Positions 50,301 to 64,000 of a stretch of 64,000 bases of DNA are shown in pieces. The stretch spans positions 868,001-932,000 of the forward strand of contig JAVTVJ010000447.1 of NCBI GenBank assembly GCA_034509425.1. The letters are read 5' to 3'. Origin of the DNA: Eopsaltria australis. Lineage: Eukaryota > Chordata > Aves > Passeriformes > Petroicidae. The position numbers and the translations under genes were made by a program. The notes under the pieces are model-generated. The model did no database searches, was not told the DNA's origin, and saw nothing but the letters and a program-made list of their open reading frames with translations. Positions within the stretch are counted from its first letter, which is position 1, and each line of letters opens with the position of its first letter.

Positions 50301-53300
50301 GAAAAGGTATTACTGAAATAAAAGATATTTTACTGGTGCATTATAACTTGTTTGGCACGGGTATATTGAATAGAATGTGTTTGTGAAGAACACAGCCACT
50401 TTTGAGGGTGGGAATTTCTTTACTGTGCCACTCCTGGGCTGGATGGAGCAGAGCTTGGAAAGGAAAATAAAAAGGTTCTACGTTACTGTAGCTGCCACTT
50501 TACCAAAACTTTGATTTGAAGCCTTTACACCTTTGCACTTCAAATGCTCTGTCTCCACCAAAGCATTGAAGGGGAGGTTTCAGGAGAGGCTGTGGAAGCA
50601 ACCAGGTAATTTATTTATCTTTCTTTTTTTTTACTGTTTACTAAGTTCCTTGAGCACACTGAGTGCCTAAACAGAACTTAAGATTGTATTGAGATCAATG
50701 TGAACTGTCTGAAGAGGACTTATAGCAATGAACGCATTTTAAACACCAAAATCAATGAACTGTGAATCATTCTCCAAAAATACATGGAGAACTTAGTAAC
50801 AGTGAAACTGCTGTGTAGATGAACATTATTGTTCAGAATTTGAGGTCCTCTGAGCTACTCTTTTACCAGGAAAACAATTGCTGAACACCTTAAACTTGTC
50901 CTGCAAGGGCGCAGAAAGGTAATGAGCAAGAAAATAAACATCCAGCTCCAGTGATGCTGTATTTTTCTGTAATCACCAAATCCACTGAACCAGTCCTAGA
51001 ACTGGGGATGTGAAAAAGTAGGATCCAACTCCTCCAAATTAATTTCTATCAGGGGCACTGACAGCCCAAGATGCAATTCTGCACCTTGCCAGGTATCTGT
51101 CTTTAATTATGCAAGGAGTTCCATTAGTTTTAATTATTTAAAATACATTTATTTCAACTATTTAAAATACATACAGGACCAGTTTCTATGTATCTGTCTA
51201 TATTTTGTTGTATTTCAGTCTCAGTTTCCTGCTGGATAACAGATTGGGGTGGGGAATGACTTTGTTTCTAATGCAAATTTTTATTGCTTTTCGTGGTGAC
51301 CTTTCCCTTAGGACAGGAAAACTTTATTTCTGCCACAAACTTCCACTCCAAGCTACAAAAGTAATCAAGAATCCTTCATATCAATTTACTTCGTTTTTAC
51401 ACTGATTAAAATCAGGTGTAGTTCCCTTTCATTGTGGTTTTAAATGAGACTATTTCCATTTTTGACTTGAGTCCTTTGTATTATTAAAGGTAACTATGAC
51501 TATCAAGATGTATTGTGCTCTTTTGACTACCAAAATCCATTGTCTTCTGGTTCAAAATTAAATTCAAAGATTTAACATGGCCATTTGAAATTCAACTGTA
51601 GTGAAAAGGTCCAAAAGAAAAATCTACTGCTTAGAGCAAAAATGTAAAAAAGGGAGCAGTATAAGCTAGAGCAAAAGAGCAATAGCAACACAAAAGCTGC
51701 AGAATATCCTATTTTTTAACATTTTCCTTTTATTCTTTTTTTCATAAATTGCTTAGAAGAAATGATACCGAAAATGCTCTGTTCAGCTTCCCCAACCATT
51801 TAACCATTTAAATCTAGAGAATGCAATCAATTTCTATTTTACTTTCTTAGTTTTCCATATTTTTTGTCAATATGTGATCTCTATTTATCTATTTGTTCTA
51901 TTTATGTAATTTTTTTTTTTTCACTGTAATTAACTGGTGGTAGTAATAGGAAGAAAAAAAAAACTGCAAGAAATTATTCTTTGTTTAGGAAAATGCTGAG
52001 TAACTTCCACAATCCCAAGACACTGGTAAACTTCTGTGTCCACACCACACATTTGAGAAGCTGGAACTTTTTGAGTGACTCAGCTTGAGTTGAAGGTGGT
52101 TTAAGTCAGAGACTTCTGCAGCACTCAGAGGGGACTAAAGCCAAGCAAATAATCAATTATCACATTCAGCTGATGAGATGGAACTTGCTGAACTGTGGTA
52201 TCTCAACTATTTGAAATTATTTATCCATTCACTTAGCAATTTATCCAGATATTGTTTCGATCTCCGAATCCTTCAAAATTCTGACATATATTAATGCTGG
52301 TACTGCTGTAGGCAGCCCAGTGATATTCATGGAGCCACAAATAAGAGAATTTTTTCTAAAGGAGAGCTGAGTTGAAGCCAAGTTACCCAAGATCTTCAAG
52401 TTATTTATCCTTGCTGTACTCACTCAAGCGTTCCATTATGAGCAAAACTCTATTTATCACTAGACAGGATGTTTTTGCACATACACAAACAAGTGCCAAA
52501 AAAATCAAAATGTCACTGGGAGTACACATTGCAGCAGATTCCTGTCCCTCGTCATGCACTGCAGTGCCAGCTTGTACTGCCATGGAAATATTAGACTGTG
52601 GCCTCTCCCTCAGAACCTATTCCATATGGCATGGGGGGAACCTCACACCGGATAAAATGGCCAATTTTCCCTCATTTATATTAACCAGTCATTTCTCTAA
52701 ATAAGACATGAATGTTTAAGTTCACCTGCACTTATATTTCACATCAATTAAAAAATCTAACTGCAGGTAAAGCAGTAAAAAAAGAGGCATTTCTTTTATA
52801 AATCAATAATGAGCTGATTTACCGAGTTTGATGTTTGCTTTGAAAATTTCTAGCACCAAACCCTGAACATATTTAACATGAACTGCTCAGACATTCTCAA
52901 TATGTATCTAAGGAGATTGGTACCAGCAGGATGTTAGAAAGCTACAGAACATTCTAAGCACAACAGCTGAATATTATTTCATGCTTTATATGCTGCCCAC
53001 TGAACCTATGAAAAACTCTTTTCGTTCTCAAAAGGTCAATAGTATTTTCTCTCATACTTACAACAGGAATGAGCCTTTTTCACTCACTCCAACTCCCTTC
53101 AGACTTGCTCTGCATCAGATTTAGTTGGAAGAGTTTTAAAAGATTTCTGCTTTTGGTAATGTTCCAAGTACCTCAGACTTCAATAAATTCTGTGGGTCTT
53201 CATCTGAGATTTTTGAAGGAAACCTAAGAGTGTTGGAAGCCTCATGTGTACAGAAAGCTCAACTTTAAATGAAAAGATTAGAATTTTAGACAATTTCAAA

Positions 53301-53942
53301 GAAGTGTTGTTAAATCAATCTGAATCTCCTTAATTCTCCAGGACCATTCTGGTGCATGCCATAATTATGGCCTAAAGGATGGAATAAAAGGGAGATTAAA
53401 AATTAAGTACCTTGAAAAATCCTTCTACTTACTTTTCTTAGTTCTTACTTTTCGTAACTGAAAAAAAGCCAACATTGGCTCATGTTCAATTATAGAGCTG
53501 CCAGTAAAGAACAGAAGAAAAAAGCATTGTATTATGTGTGATCCTTTACTTTTAATATCAGACAATAATAATGATTTCAGATATAAATAAAGAAATTTCT
53601 TCTCTTCTTTCTTTTCTCTTTATATTTGGAATTTGATCACAAAACTCTGTCTTCCTGAAACAGGTCAAGCTTTTACACCACACTGATGGTGTGGTAAATA
53701 TGTCTGATTGCAAGCACCACAAGAAAACCCCTCCTGTGTCTAAAGACCTTCAGGAAGAAGAGTGGGACAATCTCTGATTTGAGACCATCGTTCCAGGTCA
53801 TTGTGATTTCTCAGCAGGTTCATCCCAAGAATTCTCTATGGAAAACAGGAGACAGCAAATTGATTACAGAAAAAGCAGGTGATTGTCTCAGAGCATTTCT
53901 TCAATTTACACCTGAGAAAAATAATTCTGGAAATTACATCAG

Positions 53943-54008
53943 TTTCAGTTTTACTTTTTTTTTTTCTTTTTCAGTTTTTTTTCAGTGTTTCAGTTTTACT
54001 TTACTTTA
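53943..54008. repeat. T-rich low-complexity tract
   Basis: Imperfect repeats of CAGTTTTACTTT and TTTTTCAG with long T runs. No coding or element signature. Confidence 0.85.
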
Positions 54009-55984
54009 ATTTGTAGAATTATTCAAGCAATGCTGGTGGACACTTGGAGTGGAGCACTGCCCAGAACTATCAGCATCCTCAGCTGGAACCAATGGGCCTG
54101 ACAGGATCTGCTCCAGTTCCTACCTGAAGATCCAATCTCACAATTAAAAATGCTGGCCCACAACTGTCAGGGGTTCTCTGTTCCAACACTAGATCTCTAA
54201 ATAGCTTGAAATTCAAGGACTTTAAAAAAGTGGGTGTGGATGTTAATCCTCAGAGCTGAACCCAGTGGAAATGCTTTGTACCGTGACAGAAAACTTCCTC
54301 AGGAATTATGGATGATCCTCCCTTGTTTTCTTTAGAGTGTGTTGTGAGCCATTCACCTGGAATTGAACTAAATGATAGAAGCAGTGGGGAACCCAGAGAT
54401 GAGGACAGCAGGAATTTGTTCCCCCCTGAGGTTCCCTCCCCCAGGAGTTGGGAACACTGGAGTTGGGGCACTCAGCCTCCTCCCTTCAATGATTTGCTCA
54501 CTACCTCGATGTAATTCCTCAGTTTTCTCTCTGTACACGTGCACCGAAATGCTGAAGAAATAAACAGCAAAGAGCTGGAGAAAGCCAAGAAGAAGAGCAG
54601 GACTTAGTTAAGACCAGATTGGTACTTTAATTTTAACTTGCCTTGAGCAGTATAGCATTGCACTGATAGAACACAGTGAGTCTTTCTCCTACAAGAAAGC
54701 AGCTTGTAAAGATGCAGGGGACTTGTTCCCTGTTGTCCATCTATTCAGGTGGATCATGGAGTAGATATTCTGCTCTAAACCATGCCACTCACATGATTGC
54801 TGAGTGTAGATAGGATAGCTAAAAGTGATTGATTTCAGTTACTCACTTTCTGAGTTACAGGTAAAAATGCATTTTCCATTGCATTGGTACACACTTTTTT
54901 CTTCCTTTCACAGAAAGCAAAGGTAAAATGCCCAACTACAAGAATTCCTTCTGTAGAGGTCAGAGACCAGAGATCCATCTCAGTGCTTTTTCACCTCTGT
55001 TAGCAGAATTGGGCTACTCTTCTATTTAATTTGATAATAGTAAAGGATTTCAGACACCATTGTTCCATAACTGGTCTGTTCACAGTGGAACACCAGTGAA
55101 CAAAGAATGTGAAGGAACGCAACAAAAACTACAGCACTATCTCTGAAATGTCAGACAACAGAACCTTTAACAACAGTAACTGCTACGTTCCAAAGTGTGC
55201 AAAATGGCCAAAAGAACTTCTTAGGCTGGTACATCAACAAAACTCAGGACGTTTTGTGTATTAATCCTTTCTGGTCCATTTGCAACCAAGGCCACTGCTA
55301 CTAAAACTCATCATGAATTATGAGCAATGTATCCTGAAATATCCAAGGAGCAGGGGGGCAGTTGGTGTCCTATGGAAACAAGATTTACAACACTGCAATG
55401 TGTGTGAGTCGAACCCATAAAGCAATTTTGACAACACACCCCTGGCAGTGCTGTAATTAATAAATATTAATAGCAAGTAGTTACCAAAGCAATCCATCTA
55501 TCTAATAACAGTCCACTATTTTGGCAAACTGCTCAGTGACCCTGGAACATGGATGCATGCCTGACTAGGCTGTGATAATTAAACGTTAGTTATATTATCA
55601 GGGAGCTGTATTTTGACAGCTGTTGAAGAAAAAGAGGGGACTGTGTTGGAACTCAGAAAAGTTCAAGACATTAACAGAAGCTCTGGAGGCATTAACAGTG
55701 TGATATCAGACACCCCAGGGTATAAACAAAGCACAAATTATAATCACTGATCCCTAAAGAAACATAACTTACAAGTTGGAGAGAACCAACTTTATTTAGC
55801 TGACCAATGTGGATGGAGATGAACTTGGCAGGGGATGCGAGGAATAATAAGAAGGGCTTGTAGAGGTACATCAGCCAGAAAAGGAAGGTCACAGAAAATG
55901 CATCCCCTCTAATCAGCAAGACTGGCAAACTGCAACAGCACATGAGAAGAAACTGAGGTACCCAGCAGCATTTTTGCCTCAGGG

Positions 55985-56505
55985 TTCAATAGCAACTTCT
56001 TTTCCCAGAGGAGAGACTGCAAGGAAGGGACTGGGGGATCAAATTTCCCCCTTCTGACAGAGAAGATGAGGTTTGAGACCACCTGAGGAACCCAAACATG
56101 CATAAGTCCATGGGATCCAAGGAGATGCATCCCAGAGCCCTGAGGGAATTGGCTGATGCAGTTTCCAAGCCACCCTCCATGATATTCACAGAGCCATGGC
56201 AGTCAGGGGAAGTCCCAGGTGACTGGAAAAAGGGAGACATTGCTCCCATCTTTAAAAAGGGTTGAAAGGAGCAGTCTGGGAGCTACCACTGTGTCAGCCT
56301 CACCTCTGTGCCTGGGAACATCCTGAACAGATCCTCCTGGGAGCTCTGCTGAGGCACATGGAGAACAGGATTCAGGACAGCAGCACTGCTTCACCAGGGG
56401 CCAGCAGGCTGAGGGAGGTGGCTCTGCCCCTCTGCCCTGCTCAGGTGACACCACACCTGCAGAGCTCAGCACAGAGTGCTGAGTGGGTCCAGACAAGAAC
56501 CACAC
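55985..56505 (+). mobile_element. CR1 LINE ORF2 fragment (reverse-transcriptase region)
   Basis: The plus strand encodes, with interruptions, HLRNPNMHKSMGSKEMHPRA, then LRELADAV, KPPSMIFTEPWQSGEVPGDW and KKGDIAPIFKKG. This is the CR1 ORF2 block just before and into the reverse-transcriptase domain. A stop follows KKG, and the reading then continues as SLTSVPG-like and LLGALLRHMENR sequence in another frame. The end resembles a later ORF2 part joined by an internal deletion. It is not coding today. This is the only sizeable plus-oriented CR1 in the window; the limits are approximate. Confidence 0.9.
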
Positions 56506-58630
56506 AAACAATCAAGGCTGATTTCCTTCCTAGGGGTGAGTGAAGAAATTCAATTTGGAGTGATATTTTAAAGGCTTACAAAATCCCATTCAGAGAAAGA
56601 CTGATTTTACATGAATCCAATTTTTGTGCATGAACAGTCTATGAAATGTTTTTACAATAATTTAGTAATGGCTCCACAGGAATGTAAAATTAAGTCATCT
56701 GCCCAGAACCAGAATGTGTAGACAAGGCAACAGAACTGAATGTTCCCTTTTCCACTCCTCCTGTCAGCTTTAACCCTGGCATGGAGAGAGCTCATATTGG
56801 CTTGAAATATCATTTAGTTTATTTTTCTGCTTAGCAGCCCTTTTTCCTGCTAATAAATTGCCTTTTGTCTCAGAAAAGTGATCTTTATGTTAATTATCCT
56901 TACAGTAGGAGTGTCTGACACCAAAAAACAAATATCCAGAGTATTGAGCAGAAAAAATCTATGTTGACATGAGGTATTTTCTGAGTTTTGTATTATTAAA
57001 AACTCGTCAGTCCATTATTCCTGACTTTTTGTCCTGTCCATCCTTTTTTGTATGACCAGAAAAAGAGATTTCTTACATGCAGTTGTTCACCAGCAGCTGC
57101 ATTTATAGCAGTAAGGTAACCACAGCCAGAACACAGACGTGAGCACTCAGACACACTCATCTCCCTTCCTCAGCTACAAACATAATCCTGAGCAGAGTTT
57201 TAGCCTTTTATATTACTTATGGTCTCTCTAATATCTGTTAAAAGGATTTTGGCCAAGAAGATGGCACTGATCTGTTCTTAAAGATGTGACAATGGGGTGA
57301 GAAAAACTGCTTTTATGTCCCTCCTCTGAAATGGGGAATACATTAAAAAAAACCCCACAGTATTGATTATTCAATATGCTGGAATGTATACCTGCAAATT
57401 TTAATTTCTCCTAATCAAAGACTGCACTCTTAGGGTTTTTTTGCATTGAGTTTTGGTTTTGTAATAGTAAACGTGGAAATCTGCATCTTAGTTGTGAACT
57501 CAATCATGTGGTTTATTTGATTTAAAACTATCTTACATTTTTATCCCAGTTGTCACATGCTTGCAGTTCTGTGTGTGAAAGCTGATTACCTTTACAAAGG
57601 ATCATCATTAGCTGATAAATATCCAAAACCATTTCAACAAAACCCAGATTATTTACTGTGTATTAGACTGATGTTTTTGGCTTTTTCTTTGACCCCTCAA
57701 AAAAAAAAAAATATCGTCATATGAATGCAGCTCACACAGAACTGGCTTTTAATAATGGGATTTTATATCAAGAGCTCTTCATGTGACTTTCAACATTAAA
57801 CAAAAAATGGGAACAAACGTATATTTAAGAAATCAAAACTGACATAAAAATTCTAAGCAGAACTGCAGATGCCTTTAATTCACTGTGCTTTGATTTATTC
57901 TGCTCTTAGCATGCAGAGATGAGAATAATGAGTCAATTGTCTCTGCTGGTGTTTTTAATGGCAATGTCAGTACGAGTTTGGGCTTTTTTGCAAATTGCCA
58001 TTTGAAAGTCAAAGGCCAGTAGGTCCATGATGAAGCTGCAGAGAGTCTCTCCAGCAGCCCACCTTACTAATTTTTTAAGCTTTTGATTAATTTAATTCAA
58101 AGGAACAGAGAAGCCTCCGTGAAAATTAAATTCAACAAAAAATTAAAATTTAATGAAAATTAAATTTCAGTGAAAACAGGCAACTGTTTTGAGGACACAA
58201 ACCTTATTATCCTCACTGAGGAAAGAGTTCACCTCGTGGCCCACACTGGGGAATGTGAGAAGCTGCGAAATTTCTTAAAATCTGTGGGAAAAGCTTCACT
58301 TGGATCTGACACTTGACCACAAACTACAAATCTCTAAGAAACCGTGATTCATCCTGTCTGGTGTTTACAGAGCTGCTTGTCTGAGAGAAGAAAATCCTTC
58401 TTCCTACAAAACCCCAGCAAGAACTGCACATCTGAAGAACCTCTGAATGGGAAGCAGGACAGTTTGGGTACATGAGGACAGGCTTGGAGTTGGAGGATGT
58501 TTCAATTGAAATTAACACTTTTAACATCACCCTGGATGTCTGAAACCCTGCACTGGGCCAAGGAGCAGCTCCAGCACCTTGGTTTCTGTAAGAACTTTTC
58601 AGTAAATCACCTTTAAAATTAGCCACAGGT

Positions 58631-58648
58631 GAATGAATGAATGAATGA
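58631..58648. repeat. (GAAT)4 microsatellite
   Basis: GAATGAATGAATGAAT followed by GA, four perfect units in intronic sequence. Confidence 0.9.
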
Positions 58649-61039
58649 TGAGAGTAGGCTTTCCCCCTGTGTTATTAGGAAGTTATCCTTCATCCCACTA
58701 CAGGACATCATTCAATTTTCCAATATCTGTCTTTAGATTCAATGATTTCTGAGATGTCAACCTGGAACAGGAACAAAATGAAGGAAAAAAAAAGAAAATG
58801 CAAAGACATATACAATAAAATGGAGCATTATTAAATCTTCTCTCATGCTGCTTTGAGAATTGATAATTTCACCCAGTAATATGTCCAGGTAAGGTGGTGG
58901 ATGCTACCTGTATTTATTTTTTTTTAACCCACAGATCACCCATCTGTGAAGCAGGGGGAATAACCCTCTGTCCTTCTTTCAGAGTAGGCAAATCAAGCTT
59001 ATTTGAATGTTGGGAACACTGTGGCCAAGTCTGATTAGTTTTGACAGCAGAGCAGAAAACACAGAACATCCATGCCTCTACAATGATATTAATATAATAC
59101 CAGCACAACTTGTGGAAATTGGAGCTGAAAGCAAACCTGGCAGATGATGCTCCTGTCTGAGGGCAGCATCAGCTGTGCCTAAACCACTCCTGGCAGGTGT
59201 TTGCTTCACTTAGAGCCTGCATTGATGGCAGTTGTATGGATTTCTGTACGTGGAACATTTAATTAGGGAAAACAAACAGCAGCAGTGTGTGACGAGGTCA
59301 GATTTACTGCACCAACTGCAGGGAGTGTGCAGCAGGCTGTGCTCAGGGCCCATTCAAATGTATATTAAGAGATTGAGTAATGACAGCAACAGGAAAATAA
59401 AAAAAAGCCCCAACCCAATAAAGGCCCTCTGCACATTTCTCCTTTGCAGATTCACTGTGAGCTCAACTGGGTCTGGTCTGTTCCAATTTGTGAGTGAAGA
59501 GAACAAGGAAAAGTCACATTTACCTACTGCACAGCAAGAATATTTGCATCCATCAGGACTATTTTTCCTTATATAAATTCACAGAACTTCAGAACTTTAA
59601 AAAATAAATACAAACCAAAAAAAACCTTAAAATGGGATCTACCAAGAAGATACCACCAGTGGAGGTGACATTTTAAGCTAAAAGAAATGCTGACATCCCC
59701 TTCATACTTTCTTTTTTGCATGTGCATTTCTGTGCTTGAAACACAACTCAAGGGATTATTGGTTGAGTCTAAAAATTAATATTTTATATTAAATTGTCAC
59801 ATATTACTCAGGTTCTTACAATATCTTTATGCATGGAAGAGCAAAGAAAAAAATAAAAACTAAAACATATCTTTGAAGGATTTTTCTTTCTTTCAAAGTG
59901 CTTCTTTGTACCATCAGGACAGGTGACATGCTGGTGCCTCTGGTGTATTTAATGTGTTGTTATTGCTGTCTCCACTCAGGTGTCTGCAGTAGCAGAAATA
60001 ATGATAGAAGTTCTGATCACTACTTAAGTTATTTAAAGTGGACTCAATTCTATTTATCTGAAAACCAATCCCTGTTCTTAGAGTGTGAAACAGCATCAGA
60101 AGCCCTGAACACATTAGAAAAGTTAGCAAATTTTAAATATGAATTCTTTCAGTTTGTGAGTGAAAGCAAGAGATAAAGGGGGTTCAAGTGCAGCTGTAAA
60201 CACAAACAATCCTGCAGAATAAAGGTTCTATTCATTGTCTCACTCAATAATTCTGAAGTACAGACACAAACCCCACCAAGCCTCACACAAAATGATGAAG
60301 CCTCTTCACTCAACCCATCCCCTGAGACAAAGCTGGAGCTCCTCAGCTCAAAGCTGCAGTGATTTACTCCAGCCCTGGCTCACAGAACACACTCTGGGGT
60401 CAATGAACTGCAGCTTTGAAAAACTGAGGTAGAAATGAATTCCACAATCAACCCACCAACAATACACAAATGTTCTTGTGTTTTCAGTTCTCCATCTGCA
60501 CAGTGGCATTCCAGAAATGTTCAAGACACTCGATGTAGAAGTGTCTCTGTAGTGCCACTCCATGTATTGAAATAAACAATAAAACAGTATTTTCTAAATG
60601 TTACAATACATCACTAAAGCTTTTCTTTCACTGGCATGAACAAGGCATGATTTGCTGACCAAAGAGCATGTCATAATCTATATTAAAAAATGCAAATATC
60701 CTTGCTACCAGAAATATTGAGTCATGTGTTAGAGAAATACATCAATCCTATGTCTGCTTATTCTTCTAACCCACAACTCTTTAATGGTTAATGTGCTATG
60801 TAGTCACTGAACAGCCACCAGCACACATTTGCACTACCACAAACTGGAATTTATTCATCTAGCTGCACAGAGGGGTTTGTTAGTTATTGGGGGTCAGCGA
60901 ACACAGCTTTATAAACTGATATTGAACAGGAAGGAACTGCATTAGAATGAAGCCAGAATAACAATAAGCCAAAGAGTCAGGTGAGTATTTTTTGCTTCAG
61001 CTCTTAAGTACACTTTTTTTTCCCACTGTCAGGAAGCTA

Positions 61040-61045
<6 letters not shown>

Positions 61046-61095
<50 letters not shown>
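61046..61095. repeat. (TA)25 dinucleotide microsatellite
   Basis: Fifty uninterrupted bases of alternating T and A. Likely length-polymorphic, and the length may be affected by assembly error. Confidence 0.97.
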
Positions 61096-61099
<4 letters not shown>

Positions 61100-64000
61100 C
61101 TTTACTTTCTTTCCGTTATTTTGTTTAGCTCTTTAAAACCCCTGACAGCTGTCCTGCTGACAGCCTCCTGCCAGCTGAGAGGGCAGGGGAAGGAGCAGAA
61201 CCAGGGTTCTGACAGTGTGGCCGAGCCAGGCGTGTGACAAGGGTTCATCCCGGAGACAACAGGTCCCAAACAGCAGCACGTGCTCCAACTTCTCACTGAT
61301 AAAAGATGTAATCCTGCTTTTCCCTCTGTCTTTCTCCAAGAATTCGTTACTGATCTATCCAATCATTGATTCTTTCTGTGTATTTAGCATCAGAGGGTCA
61401 CCTGCCACAGGAGAATTAATCCTGGTTTACGCCGGTGTGAGTGACAGGAGAAATGAGCTCGGTGGTTTTGGGGTAACAGCTGTTGAAAATGTTTTTTTTG
61501 TGTAAGCACAAGGAAATCAATTCAATTTCTGGAGATGTGACTTACCCTGGGCAGCTCCCATCTGAGAAACCACCTTTTCTGAGGGAATGACAGACAAATT
61601 GTCTGCAGGATATGAGCTGCTAGTTACAGCAGCATTATACTGCAGTCTTGAGAAACACGTCATGAAATGAGGTAAAATCACACAAAACTGGGTGGTAACA
61701 CAGGAGTGCCATTTGAAAAATATAACACCACATACACCAATAGTCATGCAGCCACTCAGGATTATTGAAATATTAAAATTTCAAACAAAAAAAGTATTTT
61801 TCAGTTTATCAATTGAGGTAAAACTTCCTAAATTTTCTTTGCTTAGCTATCAAAACCCAGCATAAATGAAGGCAATTGGACTTGTCCTGAGGATATTTGA
61901 ACAGGACAGATGCTGAGAAAACACTGCTGTACTTAAGATCAGCATTACTCATTTCAGAAGTTCACAGAGAAACAGCTGATTTTCACATTCTGTTACTCCT
62001 AGTTTAGACAAGCATTCAATTTGAGAAGGGAGCACAGAGGTGATTTAAATTTAATATCTGGATCTCATTTCAAGAGAAAGGCTTAAACGCAAACACAGTC
62101 AAGTTGAAAGTCTTAATGTTCTACTTGAATTCACATGATTTATGGCAGGGGGAAAAAAAACCCTGCAGTGTTTCAACAGCCTGAGAAATGCTGGTTTCAT
62201 CTACGTGGGCTAGAGGAACCCAAATCCAAACTACAGACACTCAAACTAATGTTTGACACTCAAAGTAACATTTAACTCTCCAGCTGACATTCGACACTGC
62301 CATTGAAATGAACATTCCAGCCAGGAAAAAATCACCCTTTGAAACATCCTAAATATGAAATGGGGCAGATACTGCATTCATCTCCAGGGTTATATAATTA
62401 GACATACTGGACTGAACTCGTGTTCTTACCCTGGATTTACGCAGTGCAATTTAAACCCATCTTCAGTCCTCAGCCAAATGCCAAATATGCTGCTGAGAGG
62501 GCTCAAGTGGCAGCTCTTTCTCCTAAGAAATGCTGTTCAAACTGGAATTTAGGTGCCCAAATATGCTACTGAAAGACTCTCAAGTATTCTGAAGCATTTT
62601 TATCATTTCCAGAATCACTCATTGGCTTTAGTGCGCTGTTCTTCATGTTAGAAGTGCACTCATGTATTAACCAAAATTCCATTTTTCCTTTAATCAATGG
62701 CTCTTTTCCTCAAGGTTTTGGAGTGTCTGCTGCCCAGTTCTTTATATATTCACGTCAGTATATGCAAGGTGAGTATAAAATGGCAAGATGTGACAATCTT
62801 GTGCTCCTTCCTCCATACCCAGATTGATGATAATGCTTTTCAGACCAAAGTCAGTATATGAGATCACAGGCTTCCATAAAACTCCCTAAATATGGGTGAA
62901 AACAGAACAAATGCCCACATCACGAGCTTCAAGCAGTTCCCTGAGAGTTTTTTATAAGCTGTCTAATGTTTACTTGCAGAATAGGAGCTCTTCATTTATT
63001 AAATAACTAAACAAACTCTCTTATTTTGTCCACTCTGGGGGGAAATCTTTCCTTTATGAGCCAACTAGAAAAGAATTCCCACCCAACCCCAGTAATAAGT
63101 ATTTTATCCAACTTGAGAACAATTCACGAGGATTTTGGAGTGGATACTTCTTTCCTGGACTGCAGGCTGTTTTCAAATTAACAAAGAGAATCATCCTCCT
63201 TAGTATTTACTGATGGCCCAGCTGCTGCTATCAAGCAGTTATCTACTTTTAATGAGTTAAAACCTCATGTCCACTGTAAAAAGGTAGATAATAATGTGCC
63301 TGGTCTAAATTGGGAGTGCATTTTAACTTAGCAGTGATGTTTCCACTCAGCATTAGTCTGTTAACAAAACAAAACAAAAAAATCTCATGAAGATGAACCA
63401 GAGACAATAAGAACTGTAATATTTTTGCTGCTACTGCGTTATTTTTTCCAAGCTAATTCCACATGTCAGGTGGTAATGAAGGGCAATGTAATTCCAGAAG
63501 AGAGGACAAGGGAGGGCTCAGCTTCTTTCTTTAATATTACAATTTAAACTCAGTTGCTGCAAGTAATTAAAAACTTGTGTACCCAAAATGTATTCATTTT
63601 TCTGCAACTTCATCCATTTAAAAAATACAGAAAGTTATTCTTACTCAGGCTCTCAGGTTACTAATGCTTCCTGCAGCCAAAAGAACACTCAGGCTTTCCA
63701 TTCTGCCTCAGCAGTAAAAACTGGCTTCAGCAGCTCAGAGCAACTTTACAGAGTCCCAAGCTGGTTCTGCTCTCACAGCACAAATCAGAGAACCAACGGA
63801 AAAACCTCTGTACCAAAGGGTCACAGCTGACAACATTTTCCAGCAGGTGAGAATCTTTGTCCTCTCCCACTTCACCTTCCCAACAGCAGTGGTGCCTCCT
63901 TGATTTTGAAATTTGGTGGGAAGCAAAGTTAATATTTATCCACCCTTGTGCAACAACTTAATTTTTAGACATCTTGGACCATTTCCACGCTGTGCCTGCA

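Larger units (their letters stand above)
47365..64000 (-). other. CTNNA2: CTNNA2 large intron, right-hand 16.6 kb
   Basis: No CTNNA2 exon was found to the right of 47364. The preceding exon would encode the M-domain segment ending ...FREHANKL and must lie past 64000. In mammals a very large CTNNA2 intron hosts the single-exon gene LRRTM1; no 500-codon leucine-rich-repeat frame occurs here, so any such gene lies elsewhere. The stretch contains a CR1 ORF2 piece (55985-56505), T-rich and TA tracts, and otherwise unassigned AT-rich sequence. Confidence 0.8.

Overview
The window is vertebrate nuclear DNA, almost certainly from a bird. It is AT-rich, gene-poor and intronic, and its recognisable repeats are mainly CR1-type LINE fragments (3' ends with the avian tail, and pieces of ORF2 with reverse-transcriptase motifs). 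A probable solo endogenous-retrovirus LTR is also present. Nothing bacterial, organellar or plasmid-like was seen. I cannot name the species.

One gene spans the window on the minus strand: CTNNA2, encoding alpha-N-catenin (neural alpha-catenin). Nine coding exons were placed at base resolution by splice sites, reading phase and family sequence. In transcript order they are 47272-47364, 46854-47010, 43756-43956, 30146-30297, 21969-22082, 18475-18656, 16108-16213, 13430-13564 and 744-887. Together they give 1284 coding bases (428 codons) in one unbroken frame, roughly residues 431-858 of the long 953-residue form. They cover the back of the M (vinculin-homology 2) domain, the phosphorylated linker and most of the F-actin-binding domain. 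The N-terminal exons lie beyond the right edge and the final C-terminal exon(s) beyond the left edge.

The most informative element is the last in-window exon, 744-887. It is the 144-base (48-codon) phase 0-0 cassette that separates the long from the short isoform of alpha-N-catenin. It has CU-rich (PTB-type) sequence in front of its acceptor and a UGCAUG (Rbfox-type) hexamer 130 bases past its donor, the layout of a neuron-switched exon. The cassette also carries an in-frame (GGTG)n microsatellite.

The introns hold CR1 fragments (7421-8200, 15826-15874, 17650-17731, 26100-27235, 28829-29060, 36608-37027, 41651-41805, 46430-46476, 55985-56505). The 26.1-27.2 kb CR1 is split by a probable solo LTR (26252-27076) flanked by a direct repeat. 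Other items are a pair of about 200-base near-identical segments 1.66 kb apart (31.0 and 32.7 kb), a 22-base tandem repeat, a (TA)25 tract, and a CpG-bearing stretch at 11.8-12.2 kb that looks foreign to its surroundings. The right-hand 16.6 kb (47365-64000) is one side of a large intron. I found no second protein gene, tRNA, rRNA or CRISPR array.
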